Source: Methanospirillum sp. (GTDB taxonomy: Archaea; Halobacteriota; Methanomicrobia; Methanomicrobiales; Methanospirillaceae). From it: a DNA stretch of 7,529 nucleotides. The position numbers were made by a program, and so were the translations under genes. The stretch is from positions 1 to 7,529 of the forward strand of contig JAQVIE010000051.1 in NCBI GenBank assembly GCA_028695895.1. The letters run 5' to 3'. Shown here in pieces: positions 1-5,561 of this stretch; the first letter of the stretch is position 1, and each line of letters opens with the position of its first letter. The notes below the pieces were generated by a model. That model was not told the origin of the DNA and did no database searches. It saw only the letters and a list, made by a program, of their open reading frames with translations.

Positions 1-159
1 AGGGCAGGCTCAGATATGCCGGTGGTTGTCGCAGGAACCGGTGAAAAACTTAAAAATATCGATTTTGGACCGCCGTTGCACATTCTTGTTGTTCCGGCAA
101 CACTTCATGAGATTGAAAAGGAATATCTGAAGGACTTTGCCTGGTATGTTCATCAGTGA
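1..159 (+). CDS. dphB: Diphthine synthase, C-terminal fragment
   Basis: The last 52 codons of a gene that begins before the window. The family is the SAM-dependent methyltransferase that successively methylates the modified histidine of elongation factor 2 during diphthamide synthesis in archaea, acting in the cytoplasm. What is visible is the family's C-terminal signature: an ARAGS-like start (RAGS at residues 1-4 of the fragment), then [19 protein letters not shown], then [16 protein letters not shown]. This matches the remembered archaeal pattern of RAGS, a 'DFG-P-H' segment and 'VPGxLHxxExE'. The glycine usual after VP is alanine here (VPATLH). The catalytic and SAM-binding N-terminal half lies outside the window. 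The stop codon TGA at 157-159 overlaps the start of the DUF357 gene by 14 nt, so the two are probably co-transcribed and translationally coupled. The family call is by motif memory, not by a search. Confidence 0.85.
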   Translation, partial: RAGSDMPVVVAGTGEKLKNIDFGPPLHILVVPATLHEIEKEYLKDFAWYVHQ

Positions 160-721
160 TTATCACATCATATTAAATAAATTCATAAGTGGTATTTATC
201 TTCAGAATTCTTATGGCTCACCATATCATTTATTGGGCACAGATATCCTGCAGATGGTCAGGTCTTATCTTCAGGATTCAGAATTTTTTTTAAATAAAGG
301 AGATATTGTAAATCAGTATGCATCACTTGTGTATGCTCACGGATGGCTGGATGCCGGTGCATATCTGGGGTTGTATTCCATATCTTCAAATCCCGGATAT
401 TTCGAAGAAATTATTTTCCCGAATAAGTATGATAAAGAACACCTGTTTTATAAAACCAGTAAATATTATACCATGCTTGGCAATGCGATATCTTCTATAA
501 CTCTTTTTCCTGGACATGGATCGCCTCTTGCCCAGGCAGCTGATACATGCCTTTTAAAAGCAGAAAAATCTCATGTTCGTGCTGAAGAATTTTGCAATAA
601 AAAAAATTATGTAAGTGCCCTTGGACATCTTTGTTATGGTTATGGGTGGCTTGACACAGCAGTCCGTGCTGGCCTGTTAACAGTGCATGCCAATTTTGAT
701 CTCTTTACCACAGAATTCTAA
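146..721 (+). CDS. Tandem DUF357-domain protein
   Basis: A 191-aa protein made of two copies of the small helical DUF357 domain, a family of unknown function found in archaea. The first copy spans about residues 33-76 and ends in [14 protein letters not shown] (63-76). The second spans about 133-178 and ends in [15 protein letters not shown] (164-178). Each copy has the family layout of a helix, a 'FLNKGD' or 'FCNKKN' turn, a second helix and the GWLD signature. About 55 residues link the two copies, and there is no signal peptide or membrane segment. The ATG at 146 was chosen because a GAAGGA Shine-Dalgarno lies at 129-134, about 11 nt upstream. A TTG at 137 is possible but sits too close to that site. 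It overlaps dphB by 14 nt, suggesting one transcript, and its TAA overlaps the stop of hisE on the other strand. The function is unknown; a structural or RNA/protein-binding role would be a guess. Confidence 0.85.
   Translation: MFISDYHIILNKFISGIYLQNSYGSPYHLLGTDILQMVRSYLQDSEFFLNKGDIVNQYASLVYAHGWLDAGAYLGLYSISSNPGYFEEIIFPNKYDKEHLFYKTSKYYTMLGNAISSITLFPGHGSPLAQAADTCLLKAEKSHVRAEEFCNKKNYVSALGHLCYGYGWLDTAVRAGLLTVHANFDLFTTEF
599..606 (-). terminator. T8 tract, possible hisE terminator
   Basis: Read on the minus strand this is an uninterrupted run of eight T about 110 nt downstream of the hisE stop. Archaeal RNA polymerase terminates on such U-runs without a hairpin. It lies inside the DUF357 coding region, where it encodes Lys-Lys on the other strand, so it could be incidental. 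Confidence 0.3.
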
Positions 722-1011
722 TGTCGTCTCGAATGTAATTCGTCCCAGACTGATTGTAAAGAAACATCAGATTTTTTCAGAGCAAGCAATAAATGAAACA
801 GCACATCTGCCGCCTCTTCTGAAATCCTCTTTTTATCTCCATTTTTAATAGCTATGACAAATTCTGTGCATTCTTCACCAACCTTTTCGAGAGTTTTATC
901 AACCCCTTTTTTATGTGTAAGAATTCGTGACGTGTACGACGATTCAGATGGATGAATGGTCCTGTCTTCGATGACCTCCCAGATTTCATCCAGGATTTCT
1001 GCTTTTTTCAA
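718..1011 (-). CDS. hisE: Phosphoribosyl-ATP pyrophosphatase
   Basis: A 97-aa protein of the MazG-like all-alpha NTP pyrophosphatase superfamily. HisE hydrolyses phosphoribosyl-ATP to phosphoribosyl-AMP and pyrophosphate, the second step of histidine synthesis, in the cytoplasm. Visible features are the N-terminal helix ILDEIWEVIEDR (6-17), the SYTSRIL segment (25-31), the metal-binding EExxE motif in EKVGEECTE (E46, E47, E50) and the second acidic motif EEAADVLFHLL with E66 and D69. The length is normal for a stand-alone HisE, with no HisI domain fused. The start is TTG at 1011, preceded by an AAGGTG Shine-Dalgarno; no ATG lies nearby. TTG overlaps the stop of the upstream nusA-like gene as TTGA (1008-1011), which implies translational coupling. 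The TAG stop (718-720) overlaps the stop of the converging DUF357 gene. No other his gene is seen here. Confidence 0.95.
   Translation of the reverse strand: MKKAEILDEIWEVIEDRTIHPSESSYTSRILTHKKGVDKTLEKVGEECTEFVIAIKNGDKKRISEEAADVLFHLLLALKKSDVSLQSVWDELHSRRH
772..777 (+). terminator. T6 tract, possible dphB-DUF357 terminator
   Basis: A run of six T on the plus strand about 50 nt past the DUF357 stop, inside the antisense hisE gene. No spacer exists between the converging genes, so plus-strand transcripts must end within hisE; this is the first sizeable T-run they meet. The call rests only on the T-run. Confidence 0.3.
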
Positions 1012-1451
1012 ACTGCACCTTCTTCAGGGAAAACTTCACCGATTTCATATCCATAAAAACGTCGGATTAGGAGCCGGGCTTTTTCAATCGTACAGCCTCC
1101 TTTGCCTATCGCTATACCCACATCATTTTTATCTGATACATAAACATTCATCTTATTTGACTGGTCATCACAGGCGTACCTGACAACCTGTGCTGGTTTG
1201 AAAATATTTGTCAAAATTTCAAGAAGATCTTCCGCAAATTCAACCATTTCCACTTTTCTTCCGGTTACACCCTGAAGTCGTCTGATATTATCGCCTTTTT
1301 TTCCAATGGCATAGCCCATATCCCCCGCCTTTATTACATAAATTATTCGATCAAATTTATCGTCAATTAAACAATCAAGTGCTGTTGATTTAGTGAGAAT
1401 TCTGAGTTCTTCAATATATCTTCGTTCTTTAAATCCAAGATTTCTTTCCAT
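1008..1451 (-). CDS. nusA: NusA-like KH-domain transcription factor
   Basis: A 147-aa archaeal NusA homologue consisting of two KH RNA-binding domains, without the S1 and N-terminal polymerase-binding parts of bacterial NusA. KH1 carries GDMGYAIGKKGDNIRRL with the GxxG loop at 50-53 (GKKG). KH2 carries DVGIAIGKGGCTIEKARLL with GxxG at 116-119 (GKGG). The N-terminus (RRYIEELRILTKSTALDC) resembles the usual 'RYIxLFExLTGAxxxDC' opening of the family. The length is typical. The ATG at 1451 is the only good start, since an in-frame TAG lies shortly upstream; a GGAG at 1464-1467 is 12 nt away, a long spacing. The stop overlaps the hisE TTG start. In many archaea this gene sits between RNA polymerase and ribosomal protein genes (rpoA2, rpl30e, rps12). 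Here none of them is upstream, so it is either a relocated gene or a paralogue. It probably binds RNA in transcription elongation or termination. Confidence 0.88.
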   Translation of the reverse strand: MERNLGFKERRYIEELRILTKSTALDCLIDDKFDRIIYVIKAGDMGYAIGKKGDNIRRLQGVTGRKVEMVEFAEDLLEILTNIFKPAQVVRYACDDQSNKMNVYVSDKNDVGIAIGKGGCTIEKARLLIRRFYGYEIGEVFPEEGAV

Positions 1452-1573
1452 AGATGATTCAGACTCCGTATTCGCAATCTATTAATATCCGATGGTAGTC
1501 CAGCATAGAGGTGTTTATAAAGATAATACATATAGCCTGCAGAAAATTCTGAATATGAAAATTTATGAGCCAT
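1367..1573 (-). CDS. Doubtful 68-aa ORF in the nusA leader
   Basis: An ORF starting at ATG 1573 and running into the beginning of nusA in another frame (85-nt overlap). The first 40 codons (MAHKFSYSEFSAGYMYYLYK onward) read as a plausible aromatic-rich peptide; the overlapping tail looks like a frame shadow. There is no clear Shine-Dalgarno. A TATA-like stretch on the minus strand (TTTAATTAATTAAA, 1607-1620) would put transcription near 1588, just upstream of its ATG. No family is recognised. It may be a small regulatory leader peptide or simply non-coding leader sequence. Confidence 0.2.
   Translation of the reverse strand: MAHKFSYSEFSAGYMYYLYKHLYAGLPSDINRLRIRSLNHLWKEILDLKNEDILKNSEFSLNQQHLIV
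1512..1525 (-). promoter_or_regulatory. nusA: Candidate TATA box for nusA-hisE
   Basis: On the minus strand the sequence reads TTATCTTTATAAAC, with TTTATAAA at 1514-1521. An archaeal TATA box at this place predicts a start near 1491 and a leader of about 40 nt that includes the GGAG at 1464-1467. A more distant A+T box at 1607-1620 competes with it; the sequence alone does not decide. Confidence 0.35.
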
Positions 1574-1711
1574 CTCTTTGTTAGAAAACCGTGAAAATAT
1601 TACCGGTTTAATTAATTAAATGTTATGGTAAGATAGCTGCCAATGTACAATGTAAGTAATGGAAATATTGGAGACATTATTGGAAACGCATGAAACCATT
1701 TTAAGATAAGG
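1574..1711. other. Intergenic spacer, no gene seen
   Basis: The 138-bp space between the end of the unrecognised 136-aa gene and the nusA leader. It holds an A+T box at 1607-1620 (TTTAATTAATTAAA, palindromic core TTAATTAA) that could serve as a minus-strand promoter. It also holds an AAAATATTACC at 1594-1604 that recurs at 2247-2257. No RNA gene or long repeat is visible. Confidence 0.5.
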
Positions 1712-2122
1712 TTAACAAGTTGCCAGGATTCTCTGGTTATCTCCTGATATTGATGAATATTTGATTGCACTACTCATTGGAAGTCGTGCAACCGGTGCAT
1801 AAGAGGAACGTCTGCACATTAGAGATTTTAAAGAATCAAGTGAAACAGTATACCGTGTTCCATCAATCAATTCAATAATCAACGCTTTACCAGAGTAGGA
1901 CAGGTAGACAAGCCCTGCTGTAGTGCTGACATACTGTTTCCAGTTAATTCTAAGCCGAAAAGTTCTGGCAGAGATTCTTTTTCGAATTGCACATTTTAAA
2001 TCTTCCATCACAATACCGAATCTTTTTCCTTCTAATACAAGTTCAATGATCTCAGTCGGAAGTCCATCTTCATCAATTGTAACTGTTTTTGCTTTTTGCA
2101 TGTATCCTGCCTTTTCAAGCAT
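1712..2122 (-). CDS. Unrecognised 136-aa protein with internal repeat
   Basis: I do not recognise a family. Counting from the ATG at 2122, residues about 24-50 (IIELVLEGKRFGIVMEDLK and on) align with about 81-107 (IIELIDGTRYTVSLDSLKSL and on). Both have IIEL, an acidic-Gly pair, Arg, an aromatic, a hydrophobic strand, Leu-Lys and an Arg-rich end, suggesting two copies of a small beta-rich unit joined by RLRINWKQYVSTTAGLVYLS. Two cysteines sit near the helix ends (CAIRKR, CRRSS). There is no signal peptide or clear membrane segment. The ATG at 2122 is preferred because a strong GGGTGAT Shine-Dalgarno at 2127-2133 lies 4 nt upstream. A GTG at 2131 would fall inside that site, and the ATG at 2101 is also possible. 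It has its own TATA box and is separated from nusA by 260 bp, so it is probably monocistronic. The clean start signals argue that it is real. Confidence 0.7.
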   Translation of the reverse strand: MLEKAGYMQKAKTVTIDEDGLPTEIIELVLEGKRFGIVMEDLKCAIRKRISARTFRLRINWKQYVSTTAGLVYLSYSGKALIIELIDGTRYTVSLDSLKSLMCRRSSYAPVARLPMSSAIKYSSISGDNQRILATC

Positions 2123-2126
2123 TATT

Positions 2127-2133
2127 ATCACCC
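2127..2133 (-). promoter_or_regulatory. Strong Shine-Dalgarno GGGTGAT
   Basis: On the minus strand GGGTGAT precedes the ATG at 2122 by 4 nt. It matches the archaeal 16S 3' end (ATCACCTCC) over six bases (GGTGAT). It settles the start of the 136-aa protein at 2122 rather than the GTG at 2131, which overlaps the site. Confidence 0.65.
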
Positions 2134-2160
2134 AGTTGATAATAAAAGGTCTGCGGTACC

Positions 2161-2174
2161 CTATTTAAACCTTT
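2161..2174 (-). promoter_or_regulatory. TATA box of the 136-aa gene
   Basis: The minus strand reads AAAGGTTTAAATAG, a purine-rich BRE-like stretch followed by TTTAAATA. Transcription would start about 25 nt on, near 2139, leaving a short leader that contains the GGGTGAT ribosome binding site. Confidence 0.5.
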
Positions 2175-2186
2175 AAAAAGCAGGGT

Positions 2187-2290
2187 GAAAGTGAAAAATA
2201 CTATATTTAAATTCAAAAATAAAATCCAAATTTAAATTTGTTTTTAAAAATATTACCATATAGAGGTTAAATTTTTTTCTGTTCACTTTC
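2187..2290. repeat. A+T-rich block bounded by 9-bp inverted repeats
   Basis: GAAAGTGAA at 2187-2195 is exactly repeated in inverse as TTCACTTTC at 2282-2290. Between them lies an almost pure A+T stretch containing the perfect 14-bp palindrome CAAATTTAAATTTG at 2227-2240. The block fills most of the space between the nifH-like stop and the promoter of the 136-aa gene. It could hold terminators, regulator sites, or the remains of a small non-coding element. No target-site duplication was seen. Confidence 0.45.
2214..2225 (-). terminator. T-rich tract after the fprA-prk-nifH-like unit
   Basis: On the minus strand the sequence here reads ATTTTATTTTTG, about 85 nt past the nifH-like stop. This is the first strongly U-rich transcript segment beyond a shorter T5 at 2293-2297. 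Archaeal termination favours such tracts, and the next gene has its own promoter just downstream. Confidence 0.35.
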
Positions 2291-2306
2291 GGAAAAAGAA
2301 TTTTTT

Positions 2307-3146
2307 TTAAAAATCTGTTTGCGGATCTATCTTTGGCAGGTATGACCTGGCCATCTTTTCCAGGTCTTCAATTTCAAGTGGTTTTGGAATCACAAAGTCT
2401 GTATTTGTCATAATTGCATCAGCAAGAGATTGATAGATAAAAGAAAGTGATGAATCCGGGGAATATTCTATTACCGTCTGATTATGTAATTCAGCATGTT
2501 GAACCAGATCACTACGGGGAATATTGGTAATAACCTTTGATCCAATTTCTGATGCAAATGCAGAAACCAGTTTTTCTTCATCAGGCAGATTTCTACTATT
2601 GCAGATAACACCGCCAAGCCTGCACACCTGTCTTACATTTTGTGATATCCGGGCAATTGCTTTACAGATATTATTTGCCGCATAAAGTGACATCAGCTCT
2701 CCAGATGTGACAAGATAAATCTCCTGTGCATATCCTTTTCTCATGGGCATGGCAAAACCGCCACAGACAACGTCACCCAAAACATCATACACGATGATAT
2801 CCTCATCAAATGCAGACAATTTTTCCAGGAGCTGAAATGTTGCAATGATCCCCCTTCCTGCACATCCTACTCCAGGTTCAGGTCCGCCTGCTTCGACACA
2901 ACGAACTCCCCTGTACCCTGTAAAAACCACATCATCTATTGTGAGATTATCCTCTCCCTGTAAGCGAATCTGGTCCAGAACAGTTGGTATTAACACACCT
3001 TTCATGAGCATACGGGTACTGTCTCGTTTTGGATCACATCCTATCTGCATTACAGAAAGACCGCGATTTACAAGGGCAGCGGAAAGATTTGCTGATGTGG
3101 TTGATTTACCGATACCTCCCTTACCATAAAGAGCGATCTGTTTCAT
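2307..3146 (-). CDS. NifH/CfbC-family ATP-dependent iron-sulfur reductase
   Basis: A 279-aa P-loop protein of the nitrogenase iron-protein family. These homodimers hold one [4Fe-4S] cluster and use ATP to pass electrons to a NifD-like partner. Visible features are the P-loop [10 protein letters not shown] (7-16), the switch segment [10 protein letters not shown] (35-44), [15 protein letters not shown] with cluster ligand C95 (NifH Cys97), the arginine R98 (NifH Arg100), and [15 protein letters not shown] with the second ligand C128 (NifH Cys132). The length is normal. The usual alanine in CDPKADST is arginine (R41). In methanogens the main candidates are CfbC, which drives the reductive cyclisation step of coenzyme F430 synthesis, and a divergent nitrogenase-like reductase. 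No nifD/nifK or cfbD lies nearby, so the partner is unknown. It follows prk after 43 nt without a clear promoter, so it is probably the last gene of the fprA operon. The family is certain; the subgroup is not. Confidence 0.9.
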   Translation of the reverse strand: MKQIALYGKGGIGKSTTSANLSAALVNRGLSVMQIGCDPKRDSTRMLMKGVLIPTVLDQIRLQGEDNLTIDDVVFTGYRGVRCVEAGGPEPGVGCAGRGIIATFQLLEKLSAFDEDIIVYDVLGDVVCGGFAMPMRKGYAQEIYLVTSGELMSLYAANNICKAIARISQNVRQVCRLGGVICNSRNLPDEEKLVSAFASEIGSKVITNIPRSDLVQHAELHNQTVIEYSPDSSLSFIYQSLADAIMTNTDFVIPKPLEIEDLEKMARSYLPKIDPQTDF

Positions 3147-3189
3147 CCTTATTCAATGATGATCCTGAATATTTGAGATAACCGGTTTT

Positions 3190-4158
3190 TTAATCCAAAG
3201 ATTTTGAGAGAGCAATTCTTCCGTTAATTATCTGCCAGGAAAGAACAAGGCGAACCAGGTCTGTTCCGGTGATATGCTCCTGGTTTCTAAATATGTTTAT
3301 TGGAGATACACCAGTCTGAAATTCAATCTGCCTTTCAATCTTGTGTATAGTGTCTGGCATCAGTTCACCATCTACAACAAGAGCACGCATATTACGTGTA
3401 TCCGGAGAATGTGAAATACAGGACAGAGAAAAGTCATGAGATGATTTTTTAAATAGATCACACAGGTCAATATTAAGTTCAATATCTTCAAAACAGTACT
3501 CCTGGGTAGGCATTGACAGAATGACACGGTATACATTCCTTTTTTCACCTTCTTCTTTTCCATATGAAGAATAATGAATCTGAATTACTGCATCTGCTAC
3601 CACTCTTTGTGGGAGAACATATTGAATATAGTCAGGTTCACGTTTTATAATCTCTTCAAGCACCTCATTTTTATCATAATTACGTTTTTTCATATCCCTT
3701 CGAATTTTCCAGTCGTATTTCACATCTCTTTCCGGGTCTACAAAAATCGTGTAATCATAAAGTGCGCGAAGTGTATTTGTGGCATATGGATGCAATCCCT
3801 CAACTATTATAAATTTTTTAGGAGAGAATTGTTCAGGTTCACCAAATATTCCATGATTATGCAGGTATACAGGTTTTAACACTGTTTTTCCTGTTTTCAA
3901 ATCCCTGAGGTTCTCTTCAAGGAGCTTTAAATTGTTTGCTGAATGTAAAAGGGGAGTTATCCCCATCTCAGATCTGGCCTTTCTGTCATAGAGATGATAA
4001 TCATCGACAGTGATTGAAGTTACCAGTTCATCACCAAATATGTCTGTTATTGCTTTTGTGAAGGTGGATTTTCCTGAACCTGAATCACCTGCAACTCCAA
4101 TGAGATAGACAAGAGGAGATTGACGTATCACTTCCTGGAAATTTTCCGGTTTTTTCAT
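3190..4158 (-). CDS. prk: Archaeal phosphoribulokinase
   Basis: A 322-aa P-loop kinase of the phosphoribulokinase/uridine kinase family. It phosphorylates ribulose-5-phosphate with ATP to ribulose-1,5-bisphosphate. In Methanospirillum-type methanogens PRK works with archaeal RuBisCO in the reductive hexulose-phosphate pathway. Visible are the Walker A GVAGDSGSGKST (21-32), VDDYHLYDRKARSEMG (51-66) with the acidic pair D52/D53 and substrate-binding arginines, TPLLHSANN (68-76), HNHGIFGEPEQF (100-111), and the Walker B-like IIVEGLHPYAT (117-127). These follow the PRK order rather than the uridine kinase one. The C-terminal ~110 residues (ISHSPDTRNMRALVVDGELM and on) form a domain I know only as part of the archaeal PRKs. 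The ATG at 4158 has only a weak GGAT upstream, and the gene starts 19 nt after fprA, so it probably depends on the fprA transcript. RuBisCO is not in the window. Confidence 0.88.
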   Translation of the reverse strand: MKKPENFQEVIRQSPLVYLIGVAGDSGSGKSTFTKAITDIFGDELVTSITVDDYHLYDRKARSEMGITPLLHSANNLKLLEENLRDLKTGKTVLKPVYLHNHGIFGEPEQFSPKKFIIVEGLHPYATNTLRALYDYTIFVDPERDVKYDWKIRRDMKKRNYDKNEVLEEIIKREPDYIQYVLPQRVVADAVIQIHYSSYGKEEGEKRNVYRVILSMPTQEYCFEDIELNIDLCDLFKKSSHDFSLSCISHSPDTRNMRALVVDGELMPDTIHKIERQIEFQTGVSPINIFRNQEHITGTDLVRLVLSWQIINGRIALSKSLD

Positions 4159-4177
4159 AATCCGTTTTATTCTTTTT

Positions 4178-5374
4178 TTAGTTTTCTTTAATTACCAAAG
4201 GATCAGAAGAATGTTTGAGAACAATTGTATCTGCCATTTTCTTTAGATCTTCCCTGGTCTTTTCATCAGGTACTCCAAGTATGTATACTGGAGGTATGAT
4301 TTCTGCCTTGATATGAGGAATCATAGATTGTATTACATCAATTGTCTTTCCACCCCATCCATATGAACCGATAACTGATGCATACCTGGTTTTTGGTTTT
4401 ACAAGGTTTGCAAGATATGCCGCACTGGCCATTGTCGGATGAGGGCCAAAAAGAACTGTAGGTGTTGCGAGGATAACGGTTGCTGCATCAACAAGTTCCA
4501 TTGCAAGAAGTCCGGTATCTGCGCCGGTAAGATTGAAAGGTTTCACTTCAACATTTCGTTCCATCAGTAATTCAGTAAGGATCCGGACCATCCTCTCTGT
4601 GCTGCCATGCATGGATACAAAGGGAATAAAGACCATGTTCCTGGTAGTGTCCCCGGTCCAGTCTTTATATCTCTCAAGTATCCATTCAGGGTTATCGTGA
4701 AGAGGACCATGACTTGGCGCAATAATTGCGATGTTCATTTTTTCAACAGACTCCAGGTACTTGCTGATACTTTTGCGAAAAGGCATCATTATCTCAGCAT
4801 AATATCGTTTAGCTGATATTTCCACCCTACAAGGCTCATTCATGAACAGAGAAGACGTTGCAAAATGTGAACCGAACAAATCGCAGGAGAAAAGAATTTT
4901 TTCTTCAGGACAATAGGTCATCATGGTTTCCGGCCAGTGAACCCATGGATATTCAGAAAATTCCAGGGAAATACCTCCAAGATCAAGGCTATCACCGGTT
5001 TTTACAACAACAACTCTCTCTCCTGGCACATCAAGAAGAAGAGCAAGAAGATCCTTACACTTTTCTGTGCAATAAACCTGTGCGCCAGGGAACAATTCAA
5101 GCAGGACTGGAAGAGACCCGGAATGATCCTGTTCGGCATGATTTATAACAATTGCATCTATCCTGTCACAACCAGATCTGATGATATTTGTTATAAATTC
5201 TTCTTCCTTTGTAGGGTCGACAGTATCAATCAAAGCAGTTTTTTTATCGCCTTTAATAAGATATGAGTTGTATGACGTCCCTTCAGGCAGGGGGACAAGA
5301 TCATCAAAAAGCCTTCGATCCCAATCGATTGTACCGATTGAAAAAACTTTTTCAGTTACTTTTCTGACTACCAT
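4178..5374 (-). CDS. fprA: F420H2 oxidase (flavodiiron protein FprA)
   Basis: A 398-aa A-type flavodiiron protein. FprA of methanogens oxidises reduced coenzyme F420 and reduces O2 to water, protecting the anaerobic cytoplasm. The N-terminal metallo-beta-lactamase domain (about 1-240) has all the diiron ligands: HAEQDH (H79, E81, D83, H84), H146 in WVHWPETM, D165 in SCDLFGSH and H221 in PSHGP. The C-terminal flavodoxin domain (about 245-390) has the FMN phosphate loop FVSMHGST (251-258), the ATPTVLFGPHPT segment and YGWGGK. There is no rubredoxin or NAD(P)H reductase extension, as expected for the F420H2 type. The ATG at 5374 is supported by GAGGTG at 5380-5385, 5 nt away. It is the first gene of a probable operon with prk and the nifH-like gene. 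The family is secure; F420H2 as donor is inferred from the methanogen context and the domain architecture. Confidence 0.94.
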   Translation of the reverse strand: MVVRKVTEKVFSIGTIDWDRRLFDDLVPLPEGTSYNSYLIKGDKKTALIDTVDPTKEEEFITNIIRSGCDRIDAIVINHAEQDHSGSLPVLLELFPGAQVYCTEKCKDLLALLLDVPGERVVVVKTGDSLDLGGISLEFSEYPWVHWPETMMTYCPEEKILFSCDLFGSHFATSSLFMNEPCRVEISAKRYYAEIMMPFRKSISKYLESVEKMNIAIIAPSHGPLHDNPEWILERYKDWTGDTTRNMVFIPFVSMHGSTERMVRILTELLMERNVEVKPFNLTGADTGLLAMELVDAATVILATPTVLFGPHPTMASAAYLANLVKPKTRYASVIGSYGWGGKTIDVIQSMIPHIKAEIIPPVYILGVPDEKTREDLKKMADTIVLKHSSDPLVIKEN

Positions 5375-5379
5375 GTTTG

Positions 5380-5385
5380 CACCTC
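5380..5385 (-). promoter_or_regulatory. fprA: fprA Shine-Dalgarno GAGGTG
   Basis: GAGGTG lies 5 nt before the ATG at 5374 on the minus strand and fixes that start. The leadered start contrasts with the two leaderless-looking genes to its right. Confidence 0.6.
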
Positions 5386-5416
5386 TTTGGTTATTTTTAT
5401 AGTATGCATGGTTAAG

Positions 5417-5430
5417 TAGATAAAAAGCCT
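5417..5430 (-). promoter_or_regulatory. fprA: Candidate TATA box for the fprA operon
   Basis: The minus strand reads AGGCTTTTTATCTA. A start 25 nt downstream, near 5396, would give a leader of about 22 nt containing the GAGGTG site. A second A+T stretch (CTATAAAAATA, 5394-5404) lies too close to the ATG to leave room for that leader. The box is weak and the call is tentative. Confidence 0.3.
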
Positions 5431-5460
5431 GTTGTCTCCTGAACTCCTGTCCGGATTAAG

Positions 5461-5467
5461 AAAAAAA
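5461..5467 (-). terminator. T7 tract after the small cysteine-rich gene
   Basis: Seven T in a row on the minus strand, about 95 nt past the stop of the 72-aa gene and upstream of the fprA promoter. A shorter T5 at 5537-5541 precedes it. The 187-bp space 5375-5561 shows no gene and is otherwise A+T-rich; its ORFs read as translated A+T-rich spacer. Confidence 0.4.
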
Positions 5468-5561
5468 TTAATATTTTTGAAAATAATTACAATAACAGGT
5501 AGATTTAATAAATAATCGAGAGACAAACTTAAATTTAAAAAGGATTTTTTAAGGCACCATT

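Noticed and set aside
2122..2131. GTG start at 2131 for the 136-aa protein
   Set aside because: The GTG is part of the GGGTGAT Shine-Dalgarno that serves the ATG at 2122.
2187..2290. Insertion element or MITE called from the 9-bp inverted repeats
   Set aside because: The repeats are short, no target duplication is visible, and T-rich terminators and a promoter explain part of the block. It is reported only as a repeat.
2845..3129. Plus-strand ORF of 94 aa inside the nifH-like gene
   Set aside because: Proline-rich translation of the complement of conserved NifH motifs, so a frame shadow.
4607..5402. Several plus-strand ORFs inside fprA
   Set aside because: All lie antisense to FprA segments with intact catalytic residues; no promoter or ribosome site.
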